From IMG/VR virus record IMGVR_UViG_3300029448_000053, positions 1 through 55,101 of that record: 55,101 nucleotides of DNA; one strand, 5' to 3'. Of this stretch, positions 1 to 8,335 are shown piece by piece. The position numbers and the translations under genes were made by a program. The DNA is from a virus. The notes under the pieces were generated by a model. The model was not told the DNA's origin, searched no databases, and saw only the letters and a list, made by a program, of their open reading frames with translations. The number at the start of each line of letters is the position of its first letter. Position 1 is the stretch's first letter.

Positions 1-166
1 CGCTACCAGCATTGGCAATTTGCCAAGCCTCTCCGACGGCTGAACCATCGGAACCTGTGCCTGTGAGAGTAAATGATGCGTTGTCTTGACCGTAGTCCGT
101 GAGTGAAGACGGGTCGCCTCCATTCATACGGCTGGTCCAGTATTCTGTTGTTGTTGCTATGCTCAT
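1..166 (-). CDS. Virion tail protein, N-terminal fragment (cut by window edge)
   Basis: Only the first 55 codons lie in the window; the frame stays open through base 1. The ATG at 166 overlaps the stop of the upstream completion protein by four bases (ATGA), so the two are translationally coupled. The visible part begins MSIATTTEYW and is rich in Gly, Ser and Thr with no membrane segment. It follows a connector and a gp10-like protein, the place where tailed viruses usually keep the tail terminator or tail-tube gene. That identity comes from gene order only. Confidence 0.6.
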   Translation of the reverse strand, partial: MSIATTTEYWTSRMNGGDPSSLTDYGQDNASFTLTGTGSDGSAVGEAWQIANAGS

Positions 167-729
167 GCGTATGCCTCCTGTAATGCTTGTTGAATCCTTA
201 ATTCAATTTTAGGTGCGGCTCTATCACGAGTCTTACTCAACCAATCAAGAGGCTCAAATCCTTCGTGCACTTGATTACCTGTTCCTTTGGCATTGATGAA
301 TCCTCCACCAATAGAACCCCAAGAACTTGAGTTCTTAATGGTCTTAAATGTAAATGGGTAGTCAAAGGGTCGCGCTCCGTATTCAAGGATGGCGGCTAAT
401 TTACCACCACGCTTTCCTTCTACACCACCGTTGTCTATCGGGTCGGAACCAAAGCGAACTTCGGCTTCGTTGTTGGCGTTATTACCTACTTCTACTATGA
501 GTGAGTCAGCGACTTCATTTGCCATGTAGCGCAACTTTGGTCCTGCGTCTTTTTTCAATTCGCTTTGGGTTCTACTTAATTCTTCTCGTAGGACTTCTTT
601 AATTGCTCTCGCCATAATCTCCCCCGAAGTCTTGTCCATTCGCTTCGACATCGAATTAAATGGACCATCGGACATTTTAAAATGAACGGATGCAAAATCC
701 GTTGTCATATTTACGTTAAGACCGGCCAT
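163..729 (-). CDS. HK97 gp10-like tail completion / neck protein
   Basis: This 188-residue protein has the size and build of the HK97 gp10 family, which seals the neck between connector and tail. After an N-terminal beta-rich part there is a basic helix (MARAIKEVLREELSRTQSEL) and then the hallmark region LEYGARPFDYPF followed by a GFEPLDWL helix near the C terminus, as in gp10 proteins where a His/Tyr-rich loop precedes a final long helix. It lies one base after the connector gene and overlaps the next tail gene by four bases. Family assignment rests on pattern and gene order. Confidence 0.65.
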   Translation of the reverse strand: MAGLNVNMTTDFASVHFKMSDGPFNSMSKRMDKTSGEIMARAIKEVLREELSRTQSELKKDAGPKLRYMANEVADSLIVEVGNNANNEAEVRFGSDPIDNGGVEGKRGGKLAAILEYGARPFDYPFTFKTIKNSSSWGSIGGGFINAKGTGNQVHEGFEPLDWLSKTRDRAAPKIELRIQQALQEAYA

Positions 730-730
730 T

Positions 731-1261
731 TCAGTCCACCGAACCTAAGTGAGCAAGTCGTCGGAGTTCTCCGGTTCCACGCATTCTTAGGATGTTGGAC
801 CGAACAGGGTCGGCTCCGGCTTGATGAAACGCCGACTCATCCTCAAGGTAAATTGAGGCTGAAAGGTCAGCACATACTTCTCGGATAACTGCGGCGAACT
901 CGCCTTCTTCGACAGTCTCACCGGATGCGTGGTCGAAAGAAACACCAGTTACTCCCGTAAGAGTGTGGGTGCTTTTACCGGTCCACTTGAATGTATCTCC
1001 GTCAATGTTTCCTATGCCGGAGGCGCTGAACCCTGTGCCGCTTGTTAAGACCACACTTGTCGCACCTGCGGCAACTGTGCCGTTAAGAGTAGTTGTAGCG
1101 ATACTCGCTGATGGAGCATCACGACCATAGTCTCGGAACTCTTGGTCTATGTTGACCGATGCTCTACGGATGGCACTTGTTATGCGGGTGGATGCTCTCG
1201 CTTTTTGAGCAGAGTCAAGTCCGAGTCGGATTGATACGTCAGTGGTAGTGCAATATGACAT
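731..1261 (-). CDS. Head-tail connector (gp6-like adaptor)
   Basis: This 176-residue protein starts with the adaptor pattern MSYCTTTDVSIRLGL, followed by helices carrying Arg and Asp (ITSAIRRASVNIDQEF), as in gp6/gp15 connectors that bind below the portal. The helices are split by a beta-rich insertion at about residues 58-115 (Gly/Thr-rich, with FKWTGKS and LTGVTGV) of a kind seen in other viral connectors. The C-terminal helix LRRLAHLG closes the fold. Its ATG overlaps the stop of the upstream 51-codon gene (TAATG). The role is inferred from fold pattern and position. Confidence 0.6.
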   Translation of the reverse strand: MSYCTTTDVSIRLGLDSAQKARASTRITSAIRRASVNIDQEFRDYGRDAPSASIATTTLNGTVAAGATSVVLTSGTGFSASGIGNIDGDTFKWTGKSTHTLTGVTGVSFDHASGETVEEGEFAAVIREVCADLSASIYLEDESAFHQAGADPVRSNILRMRGTGELRRLAHLGSVD

Positions 1262-1416
1262 TACATTACCCCCTGCACATCAACACCAAAGGAAGCGAAC
1301 AGGGCGATAGCGGCGTATTTAATGTATTTAGCCATTGTAGACAATTCGAGAACCGCTTGTTCAAGTAGGCGAACTCGGTCGTCTAAATCATCGAGTCTAT
1401 CATCATTCCTTGACAT
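1261..1416 (-). CDS. Small coiled-coil plus membrane-anchor protein
   Basis: This is a 51-residue reading frame. The first 28 residues are a charged heptad-like helix (DDRLDDLDDRVRLLEQAVLE), followed by a short hydrophobic stretch (YAAIALFASFGV). That layout, coiled coil then a single membrane helix, resembles XhlA-type small phage proteins linked to lysis, but the resemblance is structural only. It overlaps its upstream neighbour by 14 bases and its stop overlaps the connector start, so it is embedded in the virion operon. Confidence 0.55.
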   Translation of the reverse strand: MSRNDDRLDDLDDRVRLLEQAVLELSTMAKYIKYAAIALFASFGVDVQGVM

Positions 1417-1714
1417 TTTCAATCACCTTCTTTGCTTCTTCAAGTCGGGAGATAAGGTCAGCCTTTGTTCCATCAACTGCGAGGCCGTTATCGTTGGCGA
1501 GCGCAATTAACTCGGCTTTTTTCATTTTCTTAATGGAGGATAGTGAGGGGAGGTCTTCGACAATATCCTTTATGTCTTCGGCCAAGTCAAGGACTTCGCC
1601 AAGAGTAATTTTGCCGTCAGCCATCAATTTTTTGTATGCTTTGTAGCCAGCCAGTCCAAGACCGACGGCGATAGCGGCAATTAGTATAATCATTTCAATG
1701 TCCATGTATCTCAT
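1403..1714 (-). CDS. Membrane protein with C-terminal SAP-like domain
   Basis: The protein has 103 residues. Residues 7-26 form one membrane helix (IEMIILIAAIAVGLGLAGY). A charged linker follows, and residues 64-96 fit the SAP/HeH helix-extended loop-helix pattern (KKAELIALANDNGLAV then TKADLISRLEEA), a small DNA-binding motif. A membrane-tethered SAP domain in a virion operon could act in lysis, packaging or DNA ejection; nothing in the sequence decides between these. The ATG at 1714 overlaps the previous stop (ATGA). Confidence 0.55.
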   Translation of the reverse strand: MRYMDIEMIILIAAIAVGLGLAGYKAYKKLMADGKITLGEVLDLAEDIKDIVEDLPSLSSIKKMKKAELIALANDNGLAVDGTKADLISRLEEAKKVIENVKE

Positions 1715-1878
1715 TCCTTATATTCAATTTGCTTCACAGCGGATGTCGGGATGAACGAAAATGGCTTAGATTCGCCTACCCTATATACTGCGTAGCCGTG
1801 GTCCGTCTTTTCAATGTTCACATTTGTATAACACCTTTCGGGAGGGATATAGATTATTTTTCCTTTTCTTTTTGTCAT
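1711..1878 (-). CDS. Small basic protein of unknown function
   Basis: This is a 55-residue protein beginning MTKRKGKIIYIPPERC. The start at 1878 is chosen because it sits behind the strong site AAGGTGAATAATATG, a leader reused before the capsid and scaffold genes. The composition suggests a small beta barrel (alternating IIYIPP, YAVYRV, FSFIP), but no family is recognised. It ends in an ATGA overlap with the membrane/SAP gene. Confidence 0.5.
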   Translation of the reverse strand: MTKRKGKIIYIPPERCYTNVNIEKTDHGYAVYRVGESKPFSFIPTSAVKQIEYKE

Positions 1879-1879
1879 A

Positions 1880-2065
1880 TTATTCACCTTGTAAAAACGC
1901 GAGTATTTCATCATGGGTCCAGTCGGGTAATCCCGAAGGCCACTTAGCGGGGTTGATTCTATGCTGTCCTTTGAAGTAGTAAAATGGAGTGTCGTCATCA
2001 GTCCAAGCCCAGTCTTCATCGGGGAACCTTGTTTCTAATTTTTGCCTTAAGTTAATTCGAGTCAT
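1880..2065 (-). CDS. Small acidic protein of unknown function
   Basis: This is a 61-residue protein (MTRINLRQKLETRF...) rich in Trp, Asp and Pro. Its ATG shares one base with the stop of the fibre gene (TGATG), so it is probably made by reinitiation after the fibre. Immediately downstream is the well-supported start of the next small gene. No family is recognised; it could be a fibre-assembly partner judging only by linkage. Confidence 0.5.
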   Translation of the reverse strand: MTRINLRQKLETRFPDEDWAWTDDDTPFYYFKGQHRINPAKWPSGLPDWTHDEILAFLQGE

Positions 2066-4509
2066 CAAGCATCACCTAATCTAATTATTTTTACCGATGT
2101 TCGGTAGTCGTTGTATGAGGCAAAGTAAAAGTTTGAGCCAATAATATAACCGCCAAAATAGATATTGACTGGTGAACCACCGGTTTTTATTTTTGCATTA
2201 CATTGAGTATTCCATTTGACATTTGTTCCATTGATATACTTTGCATCTCTTTGAGTGGCGTATCGTCTATCGTTGCTGTTATTAGTGGATATTGAAAGCC
2301 AACAGTCATCTGTTCCGGCACTTGTTGATGTTCCGAATAAATCCGCCGAAAACCACACATCGTATATTCCGTTGGCGGCGAGTGTTACATATCCATCGGA
2401 ATGCAATACAATACTTGTATGGTCGCTGGATGTAGTAGCCTGTGCCCAAAAAGAAGTGTCGGCTAAGTCAAGACATTTGAATGACCCTCCCGTAGCACCA
2501 CTTGTCGAAGGGTCGTGATTTTCTAATCTCCATTCAGCAAACTCCAATGCAGTGCCGCCACTCATAGCGGCCCATGTCAAACCACCGCTCGCCGCACTTT
2601 GCGCTGTAAGAGCGTAGCCATTGGTGGGACTGTTTGATACCTTGAGGTTTGCTTCATCTACTACATCGTCAGCAATAGTCAAAGCGGTTGCTCCTGTAAC
2701 TTCGCCACTGTGTGTAGCGTTGGTAACTTTTGCTGTATTAGCGGTGATTTCACTATTGATTGAGTTTGCTAATTTAGCCGCAGTTACTTGGTCGTCGGCT
2801 ATGTGGGCGGTGTCAATCGAACCATCTACATAATGCTCGCTGTTAATCGAATCATCGGCTATATTATCCCCATCGACGCAATCAGCATCCAACATAGCAT
2901 GTTCAACTGCACCTGCGGCGATAGTAGCCGCTACTGAGCCGGAGCCACTGGCGGTTACATCTCCTGTGAGTGCTGTGATGCCACCACCACCACCAGCACC
3001 GAGTGTGGTATCGGTTCCGGCATCGTCGGTGAATATGAGTGTGCTTGGTGCGGTATTCTTGACCCATATTAAGCCTGTTGCCGCACTTGGGGCAATAGGA
3101 TGGTCGCTACCTTCTGTCAATTTAATCCCTTTGTCAGCGTGTAGTGTATCGTTTGCGAATGACAAACCTTCATCCGAGGTGAATGTTCCTCCAGCGTTTG
3201 ATAGTTGCACTCTTGTTGCTGGACCATCGGAGGGAGTGATTGGGAATGTATCGGACATCAATGAGACATATACTCCGTCGGATAATTGAGAGAAGTTCCA
3301 TGACCCTTTAATGACTGGTCTACGGACTGAGCACACTGTGCTTGTTGCCCCACTACCTGCTGTAATGTGGCCCTTGAGAACTGCGTCAGCCTCTACTGTA
3401 AGACTGTTGACCGATAGAGTGCGATTGTTGGGGACTAAGGCTTTGAACCCTGCCGTAGCGGGAGTGCGTAGAATGAAATTGTAGAATCTACAAACAAATG
3501 GGGCTGTTCCGAAAGTAGTATCTCCTGTTACGGGGATAGTCCAATTGGTAGCATTCACAGTAAATGCAAAGGTGGAGAATCCCGCATCAAATGTAGTTCC
3601 TCCAATAGCAAAAGTAGATGTGTTTAGAATCTCGAATACCTTACTCGCATTTAGAGTAGAAGTAGCGGATGGGCTGGCATCGGGTGCAAACGTAGATGCC
3701 GAACCTATGTTCATTGAATAAAATGTAGCCTCGTTATGTTCTGTGTATGTGGGAGCAACATATTCGGGAGTGAAGTAGGATGTTCCGGCTGTTGTTACAT
3801 TAGGGTATGGCCCATCATCGAACTTCATTTTCCCAGTTCCATTTGCCGAAGTATTGAATGTGTATGTGAGAATGTCTTGATTTTCAATGACAGCGTTTTC
3901 ACCGTTAAGAACATAGCGATTACCAGTCCCCGAAGGGTAGGCACCGCTTAGAGTAATGGTTTTATTTGAACCGGTAGAGTTTCTCAATGTTGTATCGAGT
4001 GTGAACTTAGTAGTAGTAATGTTTTCATTCATGGCTAATTTTATAGTAGCGACAACTGTAACTGCTGGCCCTGCTGATTCAGTTTGCAGGGTTGATTGAG
4101 TGGTAGTAATAGCATTAGATGAAATACCGGCTATGTCGAATGTTCCGTTGTTGGCGACGTTGCTCGCCCCCGACACTACAATTTGCATACCGACCCTAAA
4201 GCCTAAGTCAGCCCAATTGGTATTGGCATGTGTTATTGTTTGCCCTGCCGTAAATGAAATTAGGCTGGCTGTAACAGTAGCAGTATTATATCCAGCGTAT
4301 GTGGTAAAAGAAGTAAGAGTAAGAGCCAAGTCCCATAGACACACAGCGTTGCCTTTGTTAGCCCCTAATGTATCAGCATGGCCGATATGCACATTATCAT
4401 TAGTGGTAGGAATACCGGCGGAACCAGAGCCATCAGCCGTTGTATTCCAAGCCGAAGCAGTATTAGCACTTGTAGAGCCGCCATTTTGAACCCAGTATCT
4501 ATCGGCCAT
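2065..4509 (-). CDS. Fibre / receptor-binding protein with C1q-like tip
   Basis: The protein has 814 residues, mostly Thr, Ser, Ala and Gly, with the beta-rich look of a trimeric fibre. A central part (about 515-640) has short acidic repeats such as DGSIDTAHIADDQVTAAKL, typical of viral fibre shafts. The last roughly 150 residues (AEWRLENHDP... to KIIRLGDA) look like a C1q/TNF-type jelly roll, a common receptor-binding tip. It lies between connector genes, so it could decorate the head or neck as easily as the tail. Ends of this kind are usually host-range determinants. Confidence 0.7.
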   Translation of the reverse strand: MADRYWVQNGGSTSANTASAWNTTADGSGSAGIPTTNDNVHIGHADTLGANKGNAVCLWDLALTLTSFTTYAGYNTATVTASLISFTAGQTITHANTNWADLGFRVGMQIVVSGASNVANNGTFDIAGISSNAITTTQSTLQTESAGPAVTVVATIKLAMNENITTTKFTLDTTLRNSTGSNKTITLSGAYPSGTGNRYVLNGENAVIENQDILTYTFNTSANGTGKMKFDDGPYPNVTTAGTSYFTPEYVAPTYTEHNEATFYSMNIGSASTFAPDASPSATSTLNASKVFEILNTSTFAIGGTTFDAGFSTFAFTVNATNWTIPVTGDTTFGTAPFVCRFYNFILRTPATAGFKALVPNNRTLSVNSLTVEADAVLKGHITAGSGATSTVCSVRRPVIKGSWNFSQLSDGVYVSLMSDTFPITPSDGPATRVQLSNAGGTFTSDEGLSFANDTLHADKGIKLTEGSDHPIAPSAATGLIWVKNTAPSTLIFTDDAGTDTTLGAGGGGGITALTGDVTASGSGSVAATIAAGAVEHAMLDADCVDGDNIADDSINSEHYVDGSIDTAHIADDQVTAAKLANSINSEITANTAKVTNATHSGEVTGATALTIADDVVDEANLKVSNSPTNGYALTAQSAASGGLTWAAMSGGTALEFAEWRLENHDPSTSGATGGSFKCLDLADTSFWAQATTSSDHTSIVLHSDGYVTLAANGIYDVWFSADLFGTSTSAGTDDCWLSISTNNSNDRRYATQRDAKYINGTNVKWNTQCNAKIKTGGSPVNIYFGGYIIGSNFYFASYNDYRTSVKIIRLGDA

Positions 4510-4518
4510 TTAATCAAC

Positions 4519-4905
4519 TCATACAAGGCGGGTCTTTGAATTACCAGTAGCAAAGGTTGCAGTTCCTAAGTCAGTAATCAAAGCCAATGCCTCGTCAGCC
4601 CTTTGCTGAAAAGTCAGTATTTGCTGTTGAAAACGCCTGTCATATACCCTTTGCTGTTCTTCACTATAATACGACGGGACAGTATCTATGAGTATGTTAA
4701 GGCAATCGAGAGCAACCAGCATTTTGATTGCTCCTTCTTTGAGGTCAGTGCTTGGTGCTTCGCTCGCTCCAACTCCGTATAAAGTTCCACGGGCCACTTT
4801 ATTAACCTCGTTGGTCCGAATTGAAAGCAACTCGGTAATGGTGCCCTCATTCAAACCTCTCGGTCTGTTTAGGACATCACGGATGTTGTCATTAGTTACT
4901 GCCAT
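4519..4905 (-). CDS. Putative connector / neck protein
   Basis: This 128-residue protein is mainly helical, with a long C-terminal helix (YSEEQQRVYDRRFQQQILTF...). It overlaps the SAP-like gene upstream by 14 bases and lies just behind the major capsid gene, where viruses of this type carry head-completion adaptors. No diagnostic motif is visible. The ATG at 4905 (MAVTNDNIRDVL) is the first in frame. Confidence 0.5.
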   Translation of the reverse strand: MAVTNDNIRDVLNRPRGLNEGTITELLSIRTNEVNKVARGTLYGVGASEAPSTDLKEGAIKMLVALDCLNILIDTVPSYYSEEQQRVYDRRFQQQILTFQQRADEALALITDLGTATFATGNSKTRLV

Positions 4906-5245
4906 TATCTACACCTATTCCCCATCTGTCGTTAAAGTCTTTTGGAACATCAAGTAGAGTAGCACTTTTTGGTGCGTTAAGTTCTCTACCCATGATAAAG
5001 ACCAAGCGGGTTTCGGCAATTAGTCGAGCAAATCTACTATTAGGAACCCAGTAAATACTACCGAACTCAAGTAGGTGTGCTGGATTATCCGCTCCCTTAC
5101 GAGAGGGAGGGATAGCGAGTCTAAAGAGGTAGCCTTTGCCACCATCCCAAGTATCAAGTCGATGCTTTAATTCATCGAGACCTGCGCCTTTTGGCACTGG
5201 GATGTCTTTAGCCTTGAGTCTCTTTATGATTTGAGCCTTATTCAA
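4892..5245 (-). CDS. Head-module protein with N-terminal HeH/SAP-like motif
   Basis: The protein has 117 residues. The first 35 (MNKAQIIKRLKAKDIPV ... GLDELKHRLDTW) fit the helix-extended loop-helix fold of SAP/HeH domains, often found in small phage head proteins. The remainder is beta-rich and ends near WGIGVDNG. It starts 16 bases after the major capsid gene. This is the second SAP-like protein in the virion operon; the other is the membrane protein at 1403-1714. Confidence 0.5.
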   Translation of the reverse strand: MNKAQIIKRLKAKDIPVPKGAGLDELKHRLDTWDGGKGYLFRLAIPPSRKGADNPAHLLEFGSIYWVPNSRFARLIAETRLVFIMGRELNAPKSATLLDVPKDFNDRWGIGVDNGSN

Positions 5246-5261
5246 GGAAAATCACCAGTAA

Positions 5262-6176
5262 TCAAACGACTCCGGTGATTTTGAAAATGCGGTTGTTTTT
5301 GCCAGCGGCGGCTCCATCCTGCATTTCGTGAATCACTGAACCCATGTAGGAGGTGAGTAGCCAAGAGTAGCCAACACCTTCAATTCGAGTAAGTTCTGTT
5401 TCGGTAAATCCGTCGCCGTTGTATTGGAAAAACTCAGCAGTTTGCGAGCCACCAATCAAAAGGAGAGCGTCGCTACCGATTGCTCCGGTTGCACCGAAGT
5501 CTCGTGTGTAGTAGACCGACAAGTTAATCATAGTGTTCAAACGCTCTTGGAGAGATTGAAGAACATTCGTGTAAAGACGAGTATTCAACATTTGAGCACG
5601 GCATGATGCTGGGAGGATAAGAGCGAGTGGTTCGTTACCGGAAACACGAGCGTTCTCGAAGATTTTGTCCATAGCGTTAAGAACGTCAAGTTCTTCGTCA
5701 GCGGCACCAGCACCCCAAACAACACCGCCAGTTGTAGCGGCTGTTTGACCTGCACCTGCGTGCAACTTAGCGAGGATGTGGTTGTCGATAAGGTCAGCAC
5801 GGGCTTGAACGATAGCCATTTGCTGTCGGTTCATGTTTTCCCATGTTTCGCCACGGAGTAGTGTAGAGTCGAGGAAAATACATCGACCTTGACCCTTTTC
5901 AAGTTTGACGGAGTAGTTTGCTGTTCCGATTTTGGTCGGGTCAACAACTGCGTTGTCATCGAGAGGGTAGGTAAATGTTCCTGTTGCTCCGGTATACCAA
6001 GTAAAGGTCAACCACGGGACAGTTCGGACACCAATAACTTGAGTTCCGACAGCAATCGTAGTTGATTGAAGTTGGATAAAGTCTCGGAGGGTTTGTTCAA
6101 GCACTGCGTCGCCTTTACCGAATGGTCCGGTAGCGGCTGTAACTTCGAGTAATTCTTCTAATGATTTGTTAGCCAT
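5262..6176 (-). CDS. Major capsid protein (HK97 fold)
   Basis: The protein has 304 residues. It follows protease/scaffold and decoration genes and precedes connectors, the standard place of the HK97-fold shell protein. The middle and C-terminal parts show features of the family: a spine-helix region (ENMNRQQMAIVQARADLIDN), an A-domain stretch with ALILPASCRAQML, and a late strand region TRIEGVGYSWLL. I start it at 6176 (MANKSLEELLEV) because GAAGTGAATAATATG places a GTGA site seven bases upstream; an ATG five codons earlier lacks a site of its own. The family call is by context and pattern. Confidence 0.8.
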   Translation of the reverse strand: MANKSLEELLEVTAATGPFGKGDAVLEQTLRDFIQLQSTTIAVGTQVIGVRTVPWLTFTWYTGATGTFTYPLDDNAVVDPTKIGTANYSVKLEKGQGRCIFLDSTLLRGETWENMNRQQMAIVQARADLIDNHILAKLHAGAGQTAATTGGVVWGAGAADEELDVLNAMDKIFENARVSGNEPLALILPASCRAQMLNTRLYTNVLQSLQERLNTMINLSVYYTRDFGATGAIGSDALLLIGGSQTAEFFQYNGDGFTETELTRIEGVGYSWLLTSYMGSVIHEMQDGAAAGKNNRIFKITGVV

Positions 6177-6218
6177 ATTATTCACTTCCATTTATTTTTA
6201 TCATGCTTTCAGTCAGCC

Positions 6219-6644
6219 TCAAATGTGGGCACCTCGACAGAAGACAGGAATTAGGTCGCCAGCGGCAGGGGTAATGCCATCCTCACCGAAGTAATATCCG
6301 ACAAAGGTTGCGCTGTTTGCGGCGTTTGTATGACAGAATCCATCGGACTCTGCGGTTTGGGAGGTGTATAGTGCTTCTCCAGTCTTCATAACACCGCCGC
6401 CAACACACTTAATGTATTGAACGCCGGTCAAAGGTAGGATTGAAACAGTTCCGGTTCCAGCCGCTTCGAGAGTTCCTGCGGCATCACGGCTTGATTCATC
6501 AATTGTTACACCGATTGGTTTGTCTGTAACGCTCGCAGTTATCATAATACCTGCGGCGTTGTATTTCACGAGCAATCCGCCGGATGCGAATGTGTTCTGT
6601 ATGTCTTTTGCGTTAACTGGGGTTTGTCCACTGTATGCTACCAT
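6219..6644 (-). CDS. Capsid decoration (cement) protein
   Basis: This 141-residue, Gly/Ala/Thr-rich, beta-type protein has the build of DUF2190-like capsid cement proteins: an N-terminal arm with paired Gly, a central GVTIDESSRDAAGT stretch and repeated short hydrophobic strands (VSILPLTGVQYI, ATFVGYYFGE). These proteins bind the outside of the mature shell and stabilise it. It sits between protease/scaffold and capsid genes, the usual place for cement proteins. Two Cys residues could be structural. Confidence 0.6.
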   Translation of the reverse strand: MVAYSGQTPVNAKDIQNTFASGGLLVKYNAAGIMITASVTDKPIGVTIDESSRDAAGTLEAAGTGTVSILPLTGVQYIKCVGGGVMKTGEALYTSQTAESDGFCHTNAANSATFVGYYFGEDGITPAAGDLIPVFCRGAHI

Positions 6645-6658
6645 TTTTCATCACCTAT

Positions 6659-7126
6659 TTATTGGAGTTCCTCATATAACTTAGCCTTTTGCATATCGGC
6701 TCCAGCCATAACAGTATTGTAGGCGTTTGCCCAACTGTTGTAGCATCGTGCATAGAGGGATTCGGAGGATTCGACAACTTTACCGTTTAGGTAGTTGGCG
6801 ATAACTGGTTCGGAGGATTCTTCGGAAGCCTCGACTGGTTCGGAGGTTGCTGGAGTTGCAGGTGCCATTTCAACAACTGCTTCTTCAACTGGCGCAGGTC
6901 GGGAGGATTCCCACGATGCGATAACGGAGTTCAATGTTTCTGTTGAGAAGTCGTCATGGCCTTTAAGTCCCATGTCGGATGCTTTCTTAACAAGAGCGAG
7001 TCTTGATTCTTCGACACGAGCGAGGTCTGCGGCTTCGTATTCTGCGATTTTTGCTTCTCGCAAAACGAGTTCGGCTTGTAGTGCCTCCATGTCGGATGCG
7101 GTTGATTCAATTTGTTCTTCGGTCAT
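6659..7126 (-). CDS. Nested in-frame scaffold protein (internal start)
   Basis: Inside the protease gene, codon 402 is an ATG preceded by AAGGTGAATAATATG, the same strong leader found before the capsid gene and the gene at 1711-1878. Translation from it would give a separate 155-residue acidic, helical protein (MTEEQIESTASDMEALQAEL...), the size and composition of a scaffold. Nested scaffold genes in the same frame as the protease are known from lambda (C/Nu3). The start site is seen directly; the product is inferred. Confidence 0.6.
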   Translation of the reverse strand: MTEEQIESTASDMEALQAELVLREAKIAEYEAADLARVEESRLALVKKASDMGLKGHDDFSTETLNSVIASWESSRPAPVEEAVVEMAPATPATSEPVEASEESSEPVIANYLNGKVVESSESLYARCYNSWANAYNTVMAGADMQKAKLYEELQ

Positions 7127-8329
7127 ATTATTCACCTTCGAGTAATCAGTGCTACTTTCGGGTTGACACTTAAAGGTTTCATTGGCAATCACCTTTTCTA
7201 CGGTTTCTATGTTCGCTTCGGAATAAGCCGGCCTGTGAACAATGGCGAGATGGTCGAACTCAAAGTCATCAGCGAACCACATAGTAGGGCGACCGCCTTC
7301 TTCGTCGGCTTCTATAATCTCGGTAGGGATTCCTGTTCCACCAATAGATACTCCGTATTCGGGTCGCATCCATAGGCCGGATTCAAGAGAAGCAAAGAGT
7401 TCTGTGCGGTGGACTTCGGCCACGTAGCGAACTTCATATCCTTTTTCGGTAACATGATATGATGCTTCGGTAACAATACCTACTGTGGCTTCATCTACTC
7501 CGCCATCCATGTTTCGACGGAACCTGCCCATCTCGGCTTTTGGATGATTAAGTGTTACATCAGCACCAACCATTTTAGCAGTTAAGCGAGATGCGAGTTC
7601 GGGTTTAATTCCCCAATTGTTTTTGTTAATACCACTTGTAAATGCAATACCACTAATTCGCATAATGCTTTTACCGGTGCTCGCTTCGATTCTTGTTTCG
7701 ATACTGTCAATTTCAATTTCACAGGTTACTGCTACTCTTACACATTCACCATCAATAAGTTCTTCTCCGATAGCACATTGTTCATCACAGGATGCAGTCT
7801 TTTTCTTTTTGTCATCATCGTATGCGGCCTCTTCTTTGAAAGAGTGGCCTTGATGTGCGGCCATACATTCTTCTTCGGAATAACCGGCCTCTTGGCAACG
7901 AGTCATATATTCGCCATGCGTTTCATCAGCCGACGGCGTAGGTTCAGCCGCCTCTACTGATTCGCCTTTGCATCCGCATCCACAGCCCATATCACCTGCT
8001 ACGGTATCGTTTGCTTTATCATCATTTGCTTCTACTTTGTTTGTAGACCATTGACGACAGGACCAATAACCAGCGGTTGTTTTGTCTTTCTTTTCCGCAC
8101 AGTTATGGCGGTCTCGGAATGCTTTGCGTCGCTTTGGGTCATCACGTTTAATCTCCATATTCGGGTCTCCGAATCGGACAATGATAACATTACCTTTATT
8201 ATTTTTAACATAGACGGCGAACTTTTTTGCGCCACCCTTTGTTCGGAATGGTTTGTTAAGTGTAACCTTTCGACCTTGATATTCAGCGGCGGAGAATGTC
8301 TCGCCCCAGTCTTCATATTCTTCTTCCAT
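6659..8329 (-). CDS. Prohead protease with N-terminal accessory domain, fused to scaffold
   Basis: The protein has 556 residues in several parts. Residues 18-95 form a basic module (VTLNKPFRTKGGAKKF, FGDPNMEIKRDDPKRR, RHNC, YWSCRQW) that I associate with virion proteins of uncultured viruses. A Cys-rich stretch follows (MGCGCGCKG, then EEECMAAH and CDEQCAIG). Residues about 205-385 are protease-like, with TLNHPKAEMGRF and the typical end FDHLAIVHRPAYSEANIE. The C-terminal part is an acidic, coiled-coil delta/scaffold region. The protease should cleave the scaffold and shell during maturation. A second start within the same frame makes the scaffold alone. Confidence 0.7.
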   Translation of the reverse strand: MEEEYEDWGETFSAAEYQGRKVTLNKPFRTKGGAKKFAVYVKNNKGNVIIVRFGDPNMEIKRDDPKRRKAFRDRHNCAEKKDKTTAGYWSCRQWSTNKVEANDDKANDTVAGDMGCGCGCKGESVEAAEPTPSADETHGEYMTRCQEAGYSEEECMAAHQGHSFKEEAAYDDDKKKKTASCDEQCAIGEELIDGECVRVAVTCEIEIDSIETRIEASTGKSIMRISGIAFTSGINKNNWGIKPELASRLTAKMVGADVTLNHPKAEMGRFRRNMDGGVDEATVGIVTEASYHVTEKGYEVRYVAEVHRTELFASLESGLWMRPEYGVSIGGTGIPTEIIEADEEGGRPTMWFADDFEFDHLAIVHRPAYSEANIETVEKVIANETFKCQPESSTDYSKVNNMTEEQIESTASDMEALQAELVLREAKIAEYEAADLARVEESRLALVKKASDMGLKGHDDFSTETLNSVIASWESSRPAPVEEAVVEMAPATPATSEPVEASEESSEPVIANYLNGKVVESSESLYARCYNSWANAYNTVMAGADMQKAKLYEELQ

Positions 8330-8335
8330 AAAAAA

